From contig OZ059896.1 of NCBI GenBank assembly GCA_964057225.1, forward strand, positions 7,068,001-7,132,000: a stretch of 64,000 nucleotides of DNA, in the 5' to 3' direction. Shown here piece after piece: positions 24,686 through 36,900 of this stretch (position 1 is the stretch's first letter; each line of letters starts with the position of its first letter). Made by a program: the position numbers and the translations under genes. The notes beneath the pieces are model-generated. The model saw nothing but the letters and a program-made list of their open reading frames with translations, did no database searches and had not been told where the DNA came from. This DNA comes from Auanema rhodensis (taxonomy: Eukaryota; Nematoda; Chromadorea; Rhabditida; Rhabditidae).

Positions 24686-25107
24686 GTTTGAATCCTGTAA
24701 TAGGAATAAAAGATCAGTAATGAGTAACTTTGTTTAGAAAAAGATCAATAGCGTATGATATGATAAAATGAATTATATGTCAATCAAACGATGAACGAAT
24801 TCCGGCAAAAGAAAAGTCGGAGAGAGAAGTAAAAAAGGCGGATCGATGAACAGAAGACAAATTAATTCATCAAGTGATAACTGATACAGCTCTATCAGTG
24901 ATTAGATAGATAAGGAATAAAGGTAACCATGCATATAGTTAGTATGATACAAAATAAATTTAAGATATCATTCATGCATTGAAGTTCAGCATTTGATTTT
25001 TTTAAAAATTCAAATTATAATTTAAAATTTTATATATCAACAGCTAAACAAGAAAACAAACAAAACAATAATCTAACTATGCTAGACTTTAATTATATTG
25101 CAACATC

Positions 25108-26632
25108 CTACATAGCTGCAGCTATCTCTCCAGTTTCTTCAGTCTTTTTTTCTTCCTTCTTCTTTCCCTTTTTATTTCTTCTTTTTTCAAGCTATAATAA
25201 TCATATAAAATATAATAAAATTTAAAAATTTAAAACCTTCTCGATTTCTTCTTCACTTGCAACTGGTAACCATTGCTGAATATTAATAGCATAATGATCA
25301 TCTCCAGGCATTGTCATTAACAAAGCTCTGAAAATTATTATTCTACTTGATTCATAAACTTTTAGAACCTGTTAACAAATGGACCTAAAGCTGGGTTTCT
25401 ATGTTCGCATGCTGCAGCAATTACAGCACCAATGTTAGCTTCAATATGTTCATCGGGCATATTAAGCTGAAACAAATAAAACTGCTAAAACAACAACAGA
25501 AACAAAGAATACTCGGCCGATAATTGGATCACAAATACCCCAGATGGGATATACTGGATCTCCTTTAATATTCAATTTGACTCCACTTTTGAACTTTTCA
25601 ATAAGCTCAGGAAGATTGTCCCCCAAACCGCCTAAATAAATATAAATAAACACATTTTTTGAAAATATTTAAACCATTTTTTCTAGTGGGAAATCTAGTT
25701 TTTAAAATGCCTCTGAGTGGCAAAATGAAAGAAGCCATATCTGTATGGGAAACACAAAAATCATAGTCATCAGTTCGAAATTGGCCTTTCATAATCTAAA
25801 ATAAATTCAACTAACAACATTATTTTTAAAAAGAACAAACTTTTTTGATCATTTCTTGACCAAGAGCAATTTCGGCGCCGTTTTCAGTGGCTAATTCTTG
25901 GAGCTTTAAATCATTCGCAAACGCAAGAATAGTTCTTTTTTCGCTGTGAGCGAAAGGAAACGGAACGGGAACGATTTCATCTGAACTCGATATCATTTTA
26001 GTCTAAAATTATCATTATGAATTTTCAATATATAATTAAAAATTACTTGTCTTTCAGTTGACATATTCAATTCTAAACGTAATCTAAGAGGAGCATTCGG
26101 GTTGTTATAAATAGACGGTTGCTGCAACTCCCTGTGCATAGCGAGTGCTTCGGAAACTGAATAAAATTGTGTTTTTACGCTACCTCTGTAAATTATAAAT
26201 AAATTCAAAAATAAAGCTCTCTGTTACCTAATAAATACATTAGTTATCGGCTTCTCAGGTAAATGAGCTTCATCTTCTCGAATCAAACGTCCAGGAAATT
26301 GTTGAGATGGAGAGAGCCTATGAGAACACAGATGTAATATAAATTTAAATAGAACAAAGCGTACAAACTCTTCATTCTGCGAATATTAATTCTTTCCATG
26401 AAATTATACTGTTTCCTAGCAGCTTCTTTTTCTTCACGTTTTATCCTACGTTCCAGTTTTTGCTGTCTAGTCATAGTCTGTTTCAATGCTCTTTTACGGC
26501 CTGAAAATATCTGTTAGTATGAAATGAATACATGGAATAACCTCTTTGTTGTTGCACACATGCAGCCAACATAGAAGGCTGAAGCAAATCAAACGTTGCA
26601 TTATTAACGGTTCTTCTGATCAGGGAAAACAT
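25108..26632 (-). CDS. mrpl-1: Mitochondrial large-subunit ribosomal protein L1
   Basis: Component of the L1 stalk of the mitochondrial ribosome. Ten exons (26542-26632, 26365-26500, 26228-26317, 26047-26185, 25841-26002, 25675-25795, 25513-25631, 25369-25466, 25237-25327, 25108-25191) give 376 residues. The N-terminus (MFSLIRRTVNNATFDLL) is basic and hydroxylated, like a mitochondrial targeting peptide, followed by a charged helix (RQQKLERRIKREEKEAARKQ). The L1 fold is represented by FANDLKLQELATENGAEIA, MIKKIMKGQF, the GILKTRFPTRKNGG loop and GVKLNIKGDPVYPIWG. The tail is Lys/Glu-rich. Length exceeds bacterial L1 (about 230) because of N- and C-terminal extensions, usual for the mitochondrial protein. 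The second intron is best placed with donor gtacgc to keep the frame. It is divergent from cap-1. Confidence 0.88.
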
Positions 26633-27433
26633 TCATGTGATTATATACGCCTAACTACCTGATTCTGAAACATATTTACAAATGTTTATTTATGTAAGAG
26701 CAACATATAACTTTTCAAACGAAAATAAAAGTCATTGTTTAATGTTTCATGTTTACAAGAGCATACATCTATGAAAGTTCAAACGTTTATTTTTTTTAGA
26801 AAGAAAATGGATGTAGAAAATTAAACTACAATATATACATAATGATTTTTTACTAATTAAAGAACACTGGAATATTTAAGACTGAAGTACATTATAACTT
26901 TCTCTTAACATTTAGAGCCTATAATAAAAAATCGAATCAACAACCATTAGAATATTAATTCAATAATTTGATTTTTCATGCTTATTATTTTATGTTTTAA
27001 AAAAATAATCATATTATAGTGATTTATTCTAAATCAAGCGTTTGATCAAGTTTGTATAGCTTAAGTGTGAAGGATTGGCCATTAAAACTCTCACAACGAA
27101 ATATATCTTTTTATTCGCGAGCAGTTGCGGGGCGGTCGAATATGAGGGTACCTCTCGACATGACTGTTCGACCACGATGCTCAATGATTTTCAATAGATT
27201 TCTTCTAAAATCCCTTTTACTAATCAATATTAAGTTATTCAGATTTTTTAAAAAGTTTTATTAAGACATTATTTTTTTGCTTATTTCCTGTAGTTGGTAA
27301 TCGATATTTTATCATTTGTTCGTTTTATTAAATTTAATTGTCAATGAATGTGGTGTATTGTTCGTTAAAGGAATAGCTCTTCCCAATATCGCTCATTTTT
27401 CCTAAATTTCAAATTATTTTGTAGCATTATAAA
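26633..27433. promoter_or_regulatory. Divergent intergenic region between mrpl-1 and cap-1
   Basis: About 800 bp separating two divergently transcribed housekeeping genes, so it should hold both promoters. A GC-richer patch lies at 27110-27170. No core element is clearly recognisable. An acceptor-like tttgtag stands 8 nt before the cap-1 ATG. Confidence 0.5.
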
Positions 27434-28680
27434 ATGGCTGGTGGTGAAGGTGGACTTCCTGATAATGACAAAGCCCGTATTGCTAGTGGCTTTTTAGAAC
27501 ATGCTCCTCCAGGAGAATTTAATGAGGTTGCTTTCGAATTTTTTTATTAATTATTGTGTATTATTTAATTTTCAGGTTTTCAATTCAGTTAGAATGCTCT
27601 TAAATAACGACACACTTCTCAAAGAGAGATGTTCTCCTGCTATTGCTCAATACAATTGCAATCAATTTGTTCCTGTTAAGTTAGATGGAGTAGAGAGACA
27701 AGTAGTTTATTTTTTTAATATTTCATTGAATAACTTCTTTTAGACACTTGTTACTCCTTACAATGATTTAGGAAACGGTAAATTCTTTGATGATAACTCA
27801 AAAAAGAGCTTTAAGTATGATCACTTGCGAAAGGAGGCAAGTGATATTCAACCCTATCAAGGTGAAGGAGGTACTATTGAAACATGGAGAGTTGCTCTTC
27901 AAAAGGTATTGATTTTTTTTACTATTTACTTATTGTTATCTACATGAAGGAACTTGATCATTATATTGATGAGCATTACACCAAATCTGGCGTTGGATGT
28001 GTGTTTGCTCGTAACGGCCGTATTAGTATTTGCATTGAATCACATTTATTCCAACCAAAGAATTTCTGGTATATCTATCTAGTTCATTCTTTCTTTATTC
28101 TTTTTTATAGTAATGGGCGCTGGAGATCTGAGTACACAGTTCCCGTTGCAGATATCAAACCTGGTACTTTTGAATTTACAGGGATTATTAAAGCACAGGT
28201 ATTTTCTTATTTTTGTTTATTTTAATTATTTTACTGATTAGGTTCACTATTTTGAAGATGGAAACGTTCAGTTAATCAGCCAAAAAGAGACGAACAGCAA
28301 AGTAAATGTCACTGTATGTTTCTTGTTTATAATATACTTAAATATTCGTCACCCTTTAAGGCTGATATTGAAAAAACAGCAAAGGAAATATTTGCCGCAA
28401 TCTGTGAAGAAGAAACCACTTATCAGGTTTTTTTGTGATATTTGTTATATTTAAAAACATTTATATGTTTAGTTATCTGTACAAGAAAGTTATACTTGTA
28501 TGTCGGAAAATACCTTCAAAGCTCTTCGTCGTCAGTTACCAGTTATTAGGGCCAAAATGGATTGGCATAAGGCAAATATTTTTTTTATAATTTTTCAACG
28601 TTTGTTTTTGATAAGGAGTTTTTATTCGTAATTTTCAGGTTCAATCTTACCGTATCGGACAAGAGATGAAGCCACAATAA
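27434..28680 (+). CDS. cap-1: F-actin-capping protein subunit alpha
   Basis: Alpha subunit of CapZ, which caps barbed ends of actin filaments together with the beta subunit. Nine exons (27434-27526, 27576-27701, 27744-27905, 27950-28068, 28111-28198, 28242-28313, 28361-28426, 28473-28571, 28639-28680) encode 288 residues, matching the family length of about 286. Family blocks seen are [19 protein letters not shown] near the N-terminus, [14 protein letters not shown] and [10 protein letters not shown] in the middle, and the conserved C-terminal [15 protein letters not shown] followed by SYRIGQEM, the actin-binding tentacle. The last intron begins AAG|GCAAAT, a GC-AG intron; the family sequence across the junction (WHK then VQSYRIG) leaves little doubt. 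A mucin-like gene follows about 450 bp downstream. Confidence 0.95.
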
Positions 28681-29127
28681 AGCATTAATATTCTAGTTAT
28701 CGAGCTTCGGACTTTACCTTATTCGATTCTTAATCGCTTCTCACGGCTTTCGTTTTGTATGGGCTTTTGAACTCCTTTTAATTGATTCTTTTTTGCCAAA
28801 GGCCCTGTGTGTTCCTTAACCTTAATACCCTCTAGTTGGTTTAGTGTTTGTAAATTATTTGCACATTCTCGTATTTATTCCAATTTATTCTATGTTCGCA
28901 TGCCTTAATGTATAGCCTATCTTTCTTCTAGGCGGCATATTCAGTCACTCACCTGAAGAAATATAAGTAATTGAAAAAACTCTAATTATGCTTGTGTATT
29001 CAAGTGCTGTACTGCTATAAAAATTCTCATTTATAAGGCTTAAATATTGATTTAATCTGATTGAACCAGTAAAATGTCTAGATTGTGAAGATGTTAAAAT
29101 TGGAGATCAATACATAGCTTGTTGTAG

Positions 29128-29953
29128 ATGACAGAAGCTGCCATTACAAATGAACTCAATTCTACTTCTGTAACTAGTCTTCTTCCGTTGAATTCAACTG
29201 ATGTTGAAGCCAATAACGTGACTTTGACTTCCACGTTAACAACTATTCTTTCGACGTCAACTTCATTGGTTTGTAATAAAATACTCTTCTTTCTTAATAA
29301 ATACTGCTGTTAGCCATCAACTATATCGACAACAAATACAGTGCCCACCTCAGTAACTGAACTTGTAACATCTACTGTAATAAGTACAACAACGGAAGCA
29401 GTTTCAACTTCATCGTCTGGGTTGATATTTTTCTCTTTCATAGTTTTTATTGTTGCTTCTGCTCTTATTGGTAAGATTATAATAAGTAACCGTAAAAAGT
29501 AAGTTTTTTTATAATTACTAGTATAGTAATCCGATTGTTTAGAAGATCCGATCTAATCGGAGGTAGTGCTCGGTGGCGATTAGCTGCATCACAACAATCT
29601 GGTTCTGGACCTACTAGAACCGCTGCTAGTTATGCACCAATGGATACAAGACGACCAGGTGCTCCGGGTGGTTTAGATGCACCAGGTCCCGATCGTAATT
29701 TGGATTGGGAACGTCAATTTTTCGATGATAGTGAACCAGTGGTGAGTATATATTAAATTTTTTTTTTTGTTATTTTTTACGCCAATGGTTTTATAGATAA
29801 ATGTTGTTATTTAAGAGAAGGTTTGTTATTGTTGTAACTTTTGAGCGTTGTGTTGTTAACTTACTTTTTCTTTGGAATACGCATGATTTACACTTGAGTA
29901 TCTTTCAGGAACCATCACGTCTTCGATTTGAATTTGGACAAGAACGTGTATGA
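29128..29953 (+). CDS. Single-pass membrane protein with Ser/Thr-rich ectodomain
   Basis: Four exons (29128-29268, 29314-29498, 29543-29741, 29909-29953) give 189 residues. Residues 1-90 are Ser/Thr/Val-rich with several N-x-S/T sequons, a mucin-like segment. Then come one hydrophobic helix (LIFFSFIVFIVASALIGKI) and a basic stop-transfer NRKKRS. The cytoplasmic part contains GGSARWRLAASQQSGSG, a Gly/Pro/Arg-rich stretch and an acidic ending (WERQFFDDSEPVEPSRLRF). There is no N-terminal signal peptide in this model, so it is type III, or the true start is upstream. The ATG follows gttgtag directly, an acceptor position that suits trans-splicing, and cap-1 lies just upstream on the same strand. 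No family recognised; a nematode-specific surface protein is the cautious reading. Confidence 0.7.
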
Positions 29954-30204
29954 CTAGACAATTGTTGAAAAACAACTATATGCTTTATATTTATTCGGGC
30001 ATTTTTTCATTTAATATTTTTGTTAACATTTTTGAAGAAAATAGCAAGCATCATTAATGTTTGTTTAAAATGATATCGTGTAATTGTTACCTGCAGTCAT
30101 TTCTATCCAGAAAGATTAGTCATTCCGTTTCCGGGCTTATTTTGTTTTTTCTTTTTCAGTACTTGAAATAAAAAATAAAAACATTTTTATTTTTATACAA
30201 TGTT

Positions 30205-30902
30205 TTAATAAATTGCTGTTTCTTGCTCTCTTGTGTTTCGATAATAAGTTATTGCCTGATTTTCAATTGAAGTAGGTGTTGATATGACGAATCCCTCATT
30301 CGGAGAAATTTGTCGAGTGTTTTCATCTGGGGTAGATATTTCTTTTCTAGGTGATCTTGGTGTCGGTAAAGGTCCCAGACGAGGTGAGAGTCGATCAGGA
30401 TCCATGGCTTAATATTTATTTATGTTTCCGTAGTGTTCTAGTAATAACTCACATGCTCCTCGGCTTCTACGAACACTATTTGATCGTGAGTGTGTGGATG
30501 TTGATCGCTTTCTTCGAGAGGACCGAACAGAACCACCTGAATTCGAACAAAAATCAAATGTTTATGTATGAGTAGACGATTGGTCAAGGGTTAGTAATGC
30601 GAGAAAAACTTGCCATCGGACCAGAATTTTGAAAATTCTTTAACACTTCGGTTTGTATTACGTAAAGATGGTTGTCTTCTAGGTAAATTGCCTGTGGCTG
30701 GCGCTGGAAACTTATAAATTGAATCTATTAGATGTACACTTTCTGGTATGAATAATAGATCAGGGTATTATTGATTGTAATATGTTTGGAAGAAGCCCTT
30801 AATCTATAATTACATTTTAAACTAACCGCTATTGCAAGCACGAACTCTTCGACGGGCTCCGTTGAACTTCGCTGCTCGGTTTGCCGATTGACTACTACCC
30901 AT
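30205..30902 (-). CDS. Small basic Ser/Arg-rich protein with N-myristoylation signal
   Basis: Four exons (30827-30902, 30614-30703, 30453-30536, 30205-30407) give 150 residues. It starts MGSSQSANRAAKF: Gly2 with Ser at position 5-6 and basic residues following, the classic N-myristoyltransferase pattern with a polybasic membrane-binding region. The middle is rich in RS/SR and RR (SSRRKRSTSTHSRSN, SVRRSRGAS), and the C-terminal third has SP/TP sites (RLSPRLGPLPTPRSPRKE, ISTPDENTRQISPNEG), so it is probably phosphorylated and disordered. The intron between the second and third exons starts GATG|GCAAGT, a second GC-AG intron in this window; the alternative GT donor 4 nt on breaks the frame. It converges with the mucin-like gene on the plus strand. 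Family unknown. Confidence 0.7.
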
Positions 30903-33900
30903 TTGAACTGCCTTTAAAAGTAATGGCAATCATAATAAAAGTATATGAGAAAAAAAAGCTTAAGCCAATAATTGTTAAGAAACAAGTTAATGAATTTATA
31001 TGTAGCGGTTTAAGTCGAGTTAAGCTACTACATAATAGATATTTTGAAATTTTGTTGTTTTTCTTTTTGAACTGTGCAAAACAGAAAAAAACTTCTTGGT
31101 TTAAACATCAAGAAAGATTGTCGAAGATATGAATAGTAAATGAGTGCCAAAAAAGCGATATAACTCCGGGGGGGGGGGGGGGGGATGAAAAACAAATGTT
31201 CAGAAACAGTTGAATAGGATAGGGATATAAAAGTCCTCCATTATTCAGTTTTGGTTATAGATATTCAGGAGAGAGTTAGAATGAGTAGAATGACCTAAGA
31301 ATACGGGAATGAAATAGAACTTTTAGATCAGTGTGGGATAAGAAGTATCATTTTCCAAATTGTAAACGAAATGTGTTTTTGTAAAGAGGCAAAAATTGAA
31401 TTGAAAGCTTAGAATGAGGATCGCCATGCTATTTGAAATTACATTGCCAGGGACAGGAACTAAAAAAAGTGAATAAAAGAAAATGAACAGAACAAAAGAA
31501 GAAAAAAAGAAAGTCGAAAATTCTTCTCAGAAACGTAGAGAGAGGGGGGGGAGGAAATAAAACAGCTGGATATGAAGCAGAAAAATGAAAAAACCGAAGA
31601 GAATATTCAGTAAATCGAAGTAAGACATAGTTTTGAGTTGGTGATTTTGAAGTTCTAGACGAATACACCAACGAAAACCAAGCCAGCAGACCAGCATGAT
31701 GAGCTTGAAACATTGAAAAGGATATACCGAGAGAATGGAGAAGAGAATCTGTGAAACAGAGGAATATGACAGAATTAAAGAGAGATTGAGAACGAGAAGA
31801 TGATACAAGATGACTAAATAAAGGTTCGATGGGAAATTTGATGATGTGCCTTGGATGGATGGAGATTCAGGACTCATGCTGAATTTCATTACAGTAGTTA
31901 TGTATTAGAGAAAGAAAAGCAGATTTATAGAAAATTAGAACAACTTTCATAACTAATACTTTTTGTATTCTATTATATAAATCATATAACATAAAATAGA
32001 TGTTTGATATTACTATGATTTTCATTTCTCATCACACATCTTTAATAAAGGAAAACTTCAAATAAAGAAATCAGATAGTTTTTTTCTAAGAATAATACTT
32101 TCATATTAACATTATAAACTTGATATGTGATATTATCAACATATAACATTATTAAAAAAAGTAGCCTACGAGAAGTGTATATTGATTATGAAAGTCTTTC
32201 AATCATAAAAACAAAATATAAAGAAACGCTCGCTAAAGAAGGATTATAGTTGCGATCTTAGTTCTTAAGATGTTTGAAAATACGCTTGTGAAATAGTCCT
32301 TTATGTCCCCCAAGGGGATGTAAGTTTAGCAAGATAGAAAGCTGTTGAGTATCTTCATCTGGAAGCAAAAAAAATAGAAACAAAAACCAGATTACAAGGC
32401 TTTTAAAAGTGTCATTGTGAATTTCTATTCAGTCTTTACCCTTTTTCTGTTTAGTAGAACTTTTTTTTTAAATAAAAGCAACAACTGTGACAGCTTGTTC
32501 ATGTTATTGAACAATTATGAAGAATGATAATTTATCCTCTGAAGATATCACTGAAGAAAACTGAAACAGACTAAAATTTCAAAATAAAAGCAGGAACTGA
32601 AATGTAGAGAATCTAGAGAAATCTAAAAAGAAAAGATTCTTTGGTCTTGCATAGGCTCCTGCTCATATCCGTTGCCAAGGAAATAAAGAAATGATGTGAT
32701 TAGAGGATTGTCTAATACTACATGAGCTTCCTAAAATGAACTTCAGATGCAGACTGCTCTCTCTGATTATATGGAAATGCTAAACTTCATCTAAAGCATT
32801 AGAGAGAACCGCAAACATGAACCTAACTTAATCATTATTTGTAGGAGATGATTCAGAGATTGGCTCAGTTTCAGACACGCCAAACAAAGAAACGGCAGAA
32901 ATCCGATGAATAATCGTGTATCATCTATAAGACAGATTACATACCAAAAAGAAAACATTTTTCTGTTTAATTTCTAAACTTTGATGTTATGAAGCATAAT
33001 GTGAAAGATTTTTTTATTAATAGCTCTATCATCAATATAGCATATTCAGCATGCTTTTTGCGGCTTTCTTTTTGCAAATTGTGAAGACTACGTCGGATTT
33101 TCTGATTAACGTGGTCTTGTTATGTAAAAGATATATTATTGTTGTGAGATTGACTGAAATTACGTAGTATTATACTGTTTCGTGAAATAGAAACAATATT
33201 TGAATGGCAATGTCTTGTGCAACATACAGTGTCATATTAAAATTAGTCTTGAAAGAAAAGATGTTTCTGCTGATAAACAACATTTACATCTTTTCTCATT
33301 CCAAATTTGATAAATGTATATGCAAAACATATTGGAACTGATTACTTTCAAATTGTTCATTATAATTTCTTCAATATGCGGATATGTAACATAAACTGTT
33401 GAAACAATGGAATAGAAATCACAGCATCTTAGCCGATTTACAGCTTCCAGTGTTTAATGACTTAGATCGTTCAGTAACAATCCATTAATTTTTCAAATAC
33501 ACGCATTAAATCTAAATGAAAGTAGTAATTTTAAATAAAGAAATACATGATATTCGAGAACCTGTGTGTGAAATCACAAATATAAAAAATAGGGATTACA
33601 TGAGATTATTATACAAAATAACACAGATTGGAAATGATCACAAGCGATGCATGGCCTCAAGCTAGTAGCAGAATTATTAAAAAATAAGAAATACAATGAA
33701 AATACTTGATGATACCGGTCTAATTGTTAGTGTTGGGGAAAAAACTTTCAACTTAAGATTTGTTAATGACAGAAGGGTATAACTATGATATTATGACTAG
33801 AAGCACCGATATATGACCAGTACTCTTTGTCTAGTATTACATTAGTTCATTTACATTTATAGCTATTCCTCTCAAAGTTTTAAAGAGGAAGGAATAACAT

Positions 33901-33979
33901 TTTTATCGGTGCTGCTTGAAAATCTCGTTTTGCGATATCTGCAAAATACACTAATTATTTAAAGAGATTTATCTATAGA
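30903..33979. other. Intergenic, no gene seen
   Basis: About 3 kb between the start of the small basic protein gene and the end of the TBC gene. The minus-strand open frames at 31429-31889 are pyrimidine-rich low complexity without splice context. Nothing else could be supported. Confidence 0.5.
31168..31184. repeat. Poly-G tract (17 G)
   Basis: An uninterrupted G run, very unusual in a genome this AT-rich; prone to length error and able to form a G-quadruplex. It lies about 270 bp upstream of the start of the minus-strand small basic protein gene. Confidence 0.85.
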
Positions 33980-36900
33980 TTACTTTTTAACGATAGCATC
34001 CACAGAATATTTAGTATCAAGAAATGTGGCTAGTACACTCTCAGATAAGACTGAAGCGACTATCTGGGCTAAATTGATTCTCCATTCTCCGTCTTCTAGC
34101 CTGAAACAAGTAGAACTTAATGAAAATCAGCTAATAAGGAACGTACCCATGAGGTATATTACCAATTCGTCTCATTTGAGCCGTTTCATTATCTTCTTCT
34201 TGATCTTCATCCGAAAACTCATCATCATTTTTGCCGTCTTCACTTTTGTTTGTTAAGGTCTGATCACGCATAGCATCGGCTATCTCAGCTTCCATTTTCG
34301 CTTGAAACTCGCGATATGACTCTCCAACTTGTAACAGAAGAGTCCCTAAAAAGAATATTTCAGTCGTGCATTAATCTAATGAGGAAACATACCGACTATA
34401 GCCAATGCGTGAAATAGTTGTTGATCCGTCTCTCGCCCACTCAGTAAGTCATAAATTGTTTTCCATAATTGAATAAATTGAACCTGCAAAAAAGCTCCTA
34501 ACATTGTTTTTGAATATCTACGGACTTGACTCATATCCGGAAGCGATTTAAGCTCTAATTTGGTAGAAGCTGGCTCGGTTGTATTCAGTTTTGCTTTCAA
34601 ATCTCTCATCTTCACTATAGATTCCTCGACTAGTGAGAAAGAATCTGTAAACAAAAAGATTTTTATTTAATAATGCATATAATTACCTTCAGATGCTTCA
34701 TCCGCAACAGTAATTTTTTCATTACTATTATTGGACGGTGAGCTCCCCACAGATTTGGCAGCTATTAAGTCTATGAGAGATGCAGCATCCGATGATTGAT
34801 CGTCAATAGCGGAAACACTTCCGATTGTGCTGGATCGCAGCTGAAAAAATAGTGGATTGGTGTTTTTTTTTCTAATTTAACTACCTTTTCATCATTCACC
34901 TTTGAACACGATGGGCCAGTATTAGATCTTATTCTGTTAACAGGAGGAGACGCAAGAATTGAAGCAGCTTCTAAAGCTTCTTCCGGCTCATCTAAGATAT
35001 TAAACAGTTATATAGTCACATTATGAGTAAAACAACCTGACAAATGATCAGTAGTTGGTGTTATTTCGTCCAAATCAGTAATATCAAAAGCTGGAGGTAG
35101 ATGGCATTTATAAAGCAGGTAAAGCTTTTCCACTGATTCCCCTCGGATAAGAGTTGATAGAGCAAGGACGACGTCACGAAAAGTTAAAAGACCACTTTCA
35201 CTAACGTCTAATAGCTAAGAAAAAAAGAGATATAAATAGTTTCAGACTACGGTTATCATGAAAGAGAAAGTGCGTTATAGAAGAAGATACTAACCCTGAA
35301 TAATCGGACAATAAAAATATTTGAAACTGGCCATGGAAGTAAACGAGGAAATACTTCAGCAAAAAGATCGTAATCCACTCTTAATGCACATATCACAGTT
35401 GTAACTCTATTTCTCTTAATATTACCTATATTGTGACTGAGCGCAGGGATCAGGGCGAGGCCTTTCAGTTAATGTACGGGTATTTCCATATGCACTAACA
35501 CCAAGTCTCTGGCGCCAAGATAGCAGATGTTCTTCCTGTAATACGTAACCGTCATGATAAGTTCAAGGATTGTCATCAATTAATCAAGAGAAGTGAAGTG
35601 ATCGTCAGAATCTAAGCGATAATGGGGTCATATTTGGTTTCAGAGAAATGAACTTCATTGGATTGCCCAGATTGTGATCGGTCCGAAAATTTTGTCATTA
35701 TTTCAGCTGTCTAACCTTTGTATAATTTTTACTTTTCTCCAGATGTCTACGTTGATCAGGTATGTAAGCCTGTTGCTACTCTTATGCTGGACACATACGG
35801 TATCTAGTTGTATGCCTACAACATCAACATCTAATCTACAGCTTGTGTCAACTTCTCAAGAAAGTAAAAATATCGTTCGCCGAGCTCCTCAAGCTAAAAT
35901 CGAACCCGGCAAGATAAGAATAACCATCAACAATCAGGAGCAGCTAAAGGCCAAAACATTCTTACCAACTACTACTGCTGCAACTACTACCGTGAGCCAA
36001 ATAGAGTTGAACCAGAATATAAATTCGAATGCATCGGCAAAACCCACTGAGCCCTCAAGGAAAGTTCAAAAAGAGGTTCCAGATGATAACTTAGCGGAAC
36101 ATCGCGCAGCATTCCAGAAAGCAAAAGCCTTTAGACAGCCATCTCTGACCACATCTACTTTAGCGACATTTAAACAACCTCAAGAGGAAAAAAGACCTCA
36201 AGCTAAGGCAAAAGCTTCAAAACGTTTGACAGTTGCGGAAAACAACAAGCTAAAGCATTCACGACAGAATGGAAAATTCTTTGAAATAGAATCGAGTAAT
36301 GTGAAGGTAAATGCTATTAAATATAAGAAGAAACATTTTCAGATGTCTGCAAGTCGTGCCCTGAATTGCTCATGCCCACTAATGGAAAGATGAAAAAAAT
36401 ATGTGACAATTGGAATTCTCTGGAGAAAAATTTTAGCATGGTGATCGATCCAAAGAAACCCAGAATTTCAAATTATGAGAATATAACTACATGTTCTAGG
36501 AATATTACTTGCTCAGCTCCTCATGCTATTATAAAGTAAGGATTAAAAAAATATGATTTAGTAAATACTTTGCACTTTCAGATGGCCAAATTTTCATCTT
36601 TGTGACATTTTAACAGAAGTAAATCCCGATCTATCCTTCACTTTTACTTGCAATGGAACACACTGGTTCGTCAACAAGTATCCGATAGAAGCAGTATCAT
36701 GCGGAATGAAGAAATAGAAATTGAAACAGTAGAAAAATTAATAAATTAAAAAAACAACATTAATAATAAAACGTTAAAATGCTTATCAACTTACTTTAAT
36801 TATGCAATATAAGAGTTCTAATTCTTCTTTCGTAAATTTGCATTCTTTTCCTACACTTCGAATTATACTTTTCATTTGGCAATCTTCCATTGACTGTAAA

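Noticed and set aside
27050-27165. A-box-like TAGCTTAAGTG and B-box-like GTTCGACCAC, possible tRNA or Pol III gene upstream of cap-1
   Set aside because: The bases around the B box cannot form a T stem and the acceptor ends do not pair.
28571-28640. Frameshift or sequencing error at the end of cap-1
   Set aside because: A GC-AG intron restores the family C-terminus perfectly, so no error is needed.
31429-31889. Two overlapping minus-strand frames of 94 and 120 codons
   Set aside because: Pyrimidine-rich low complexity, no start context, no splice partners or motifs.
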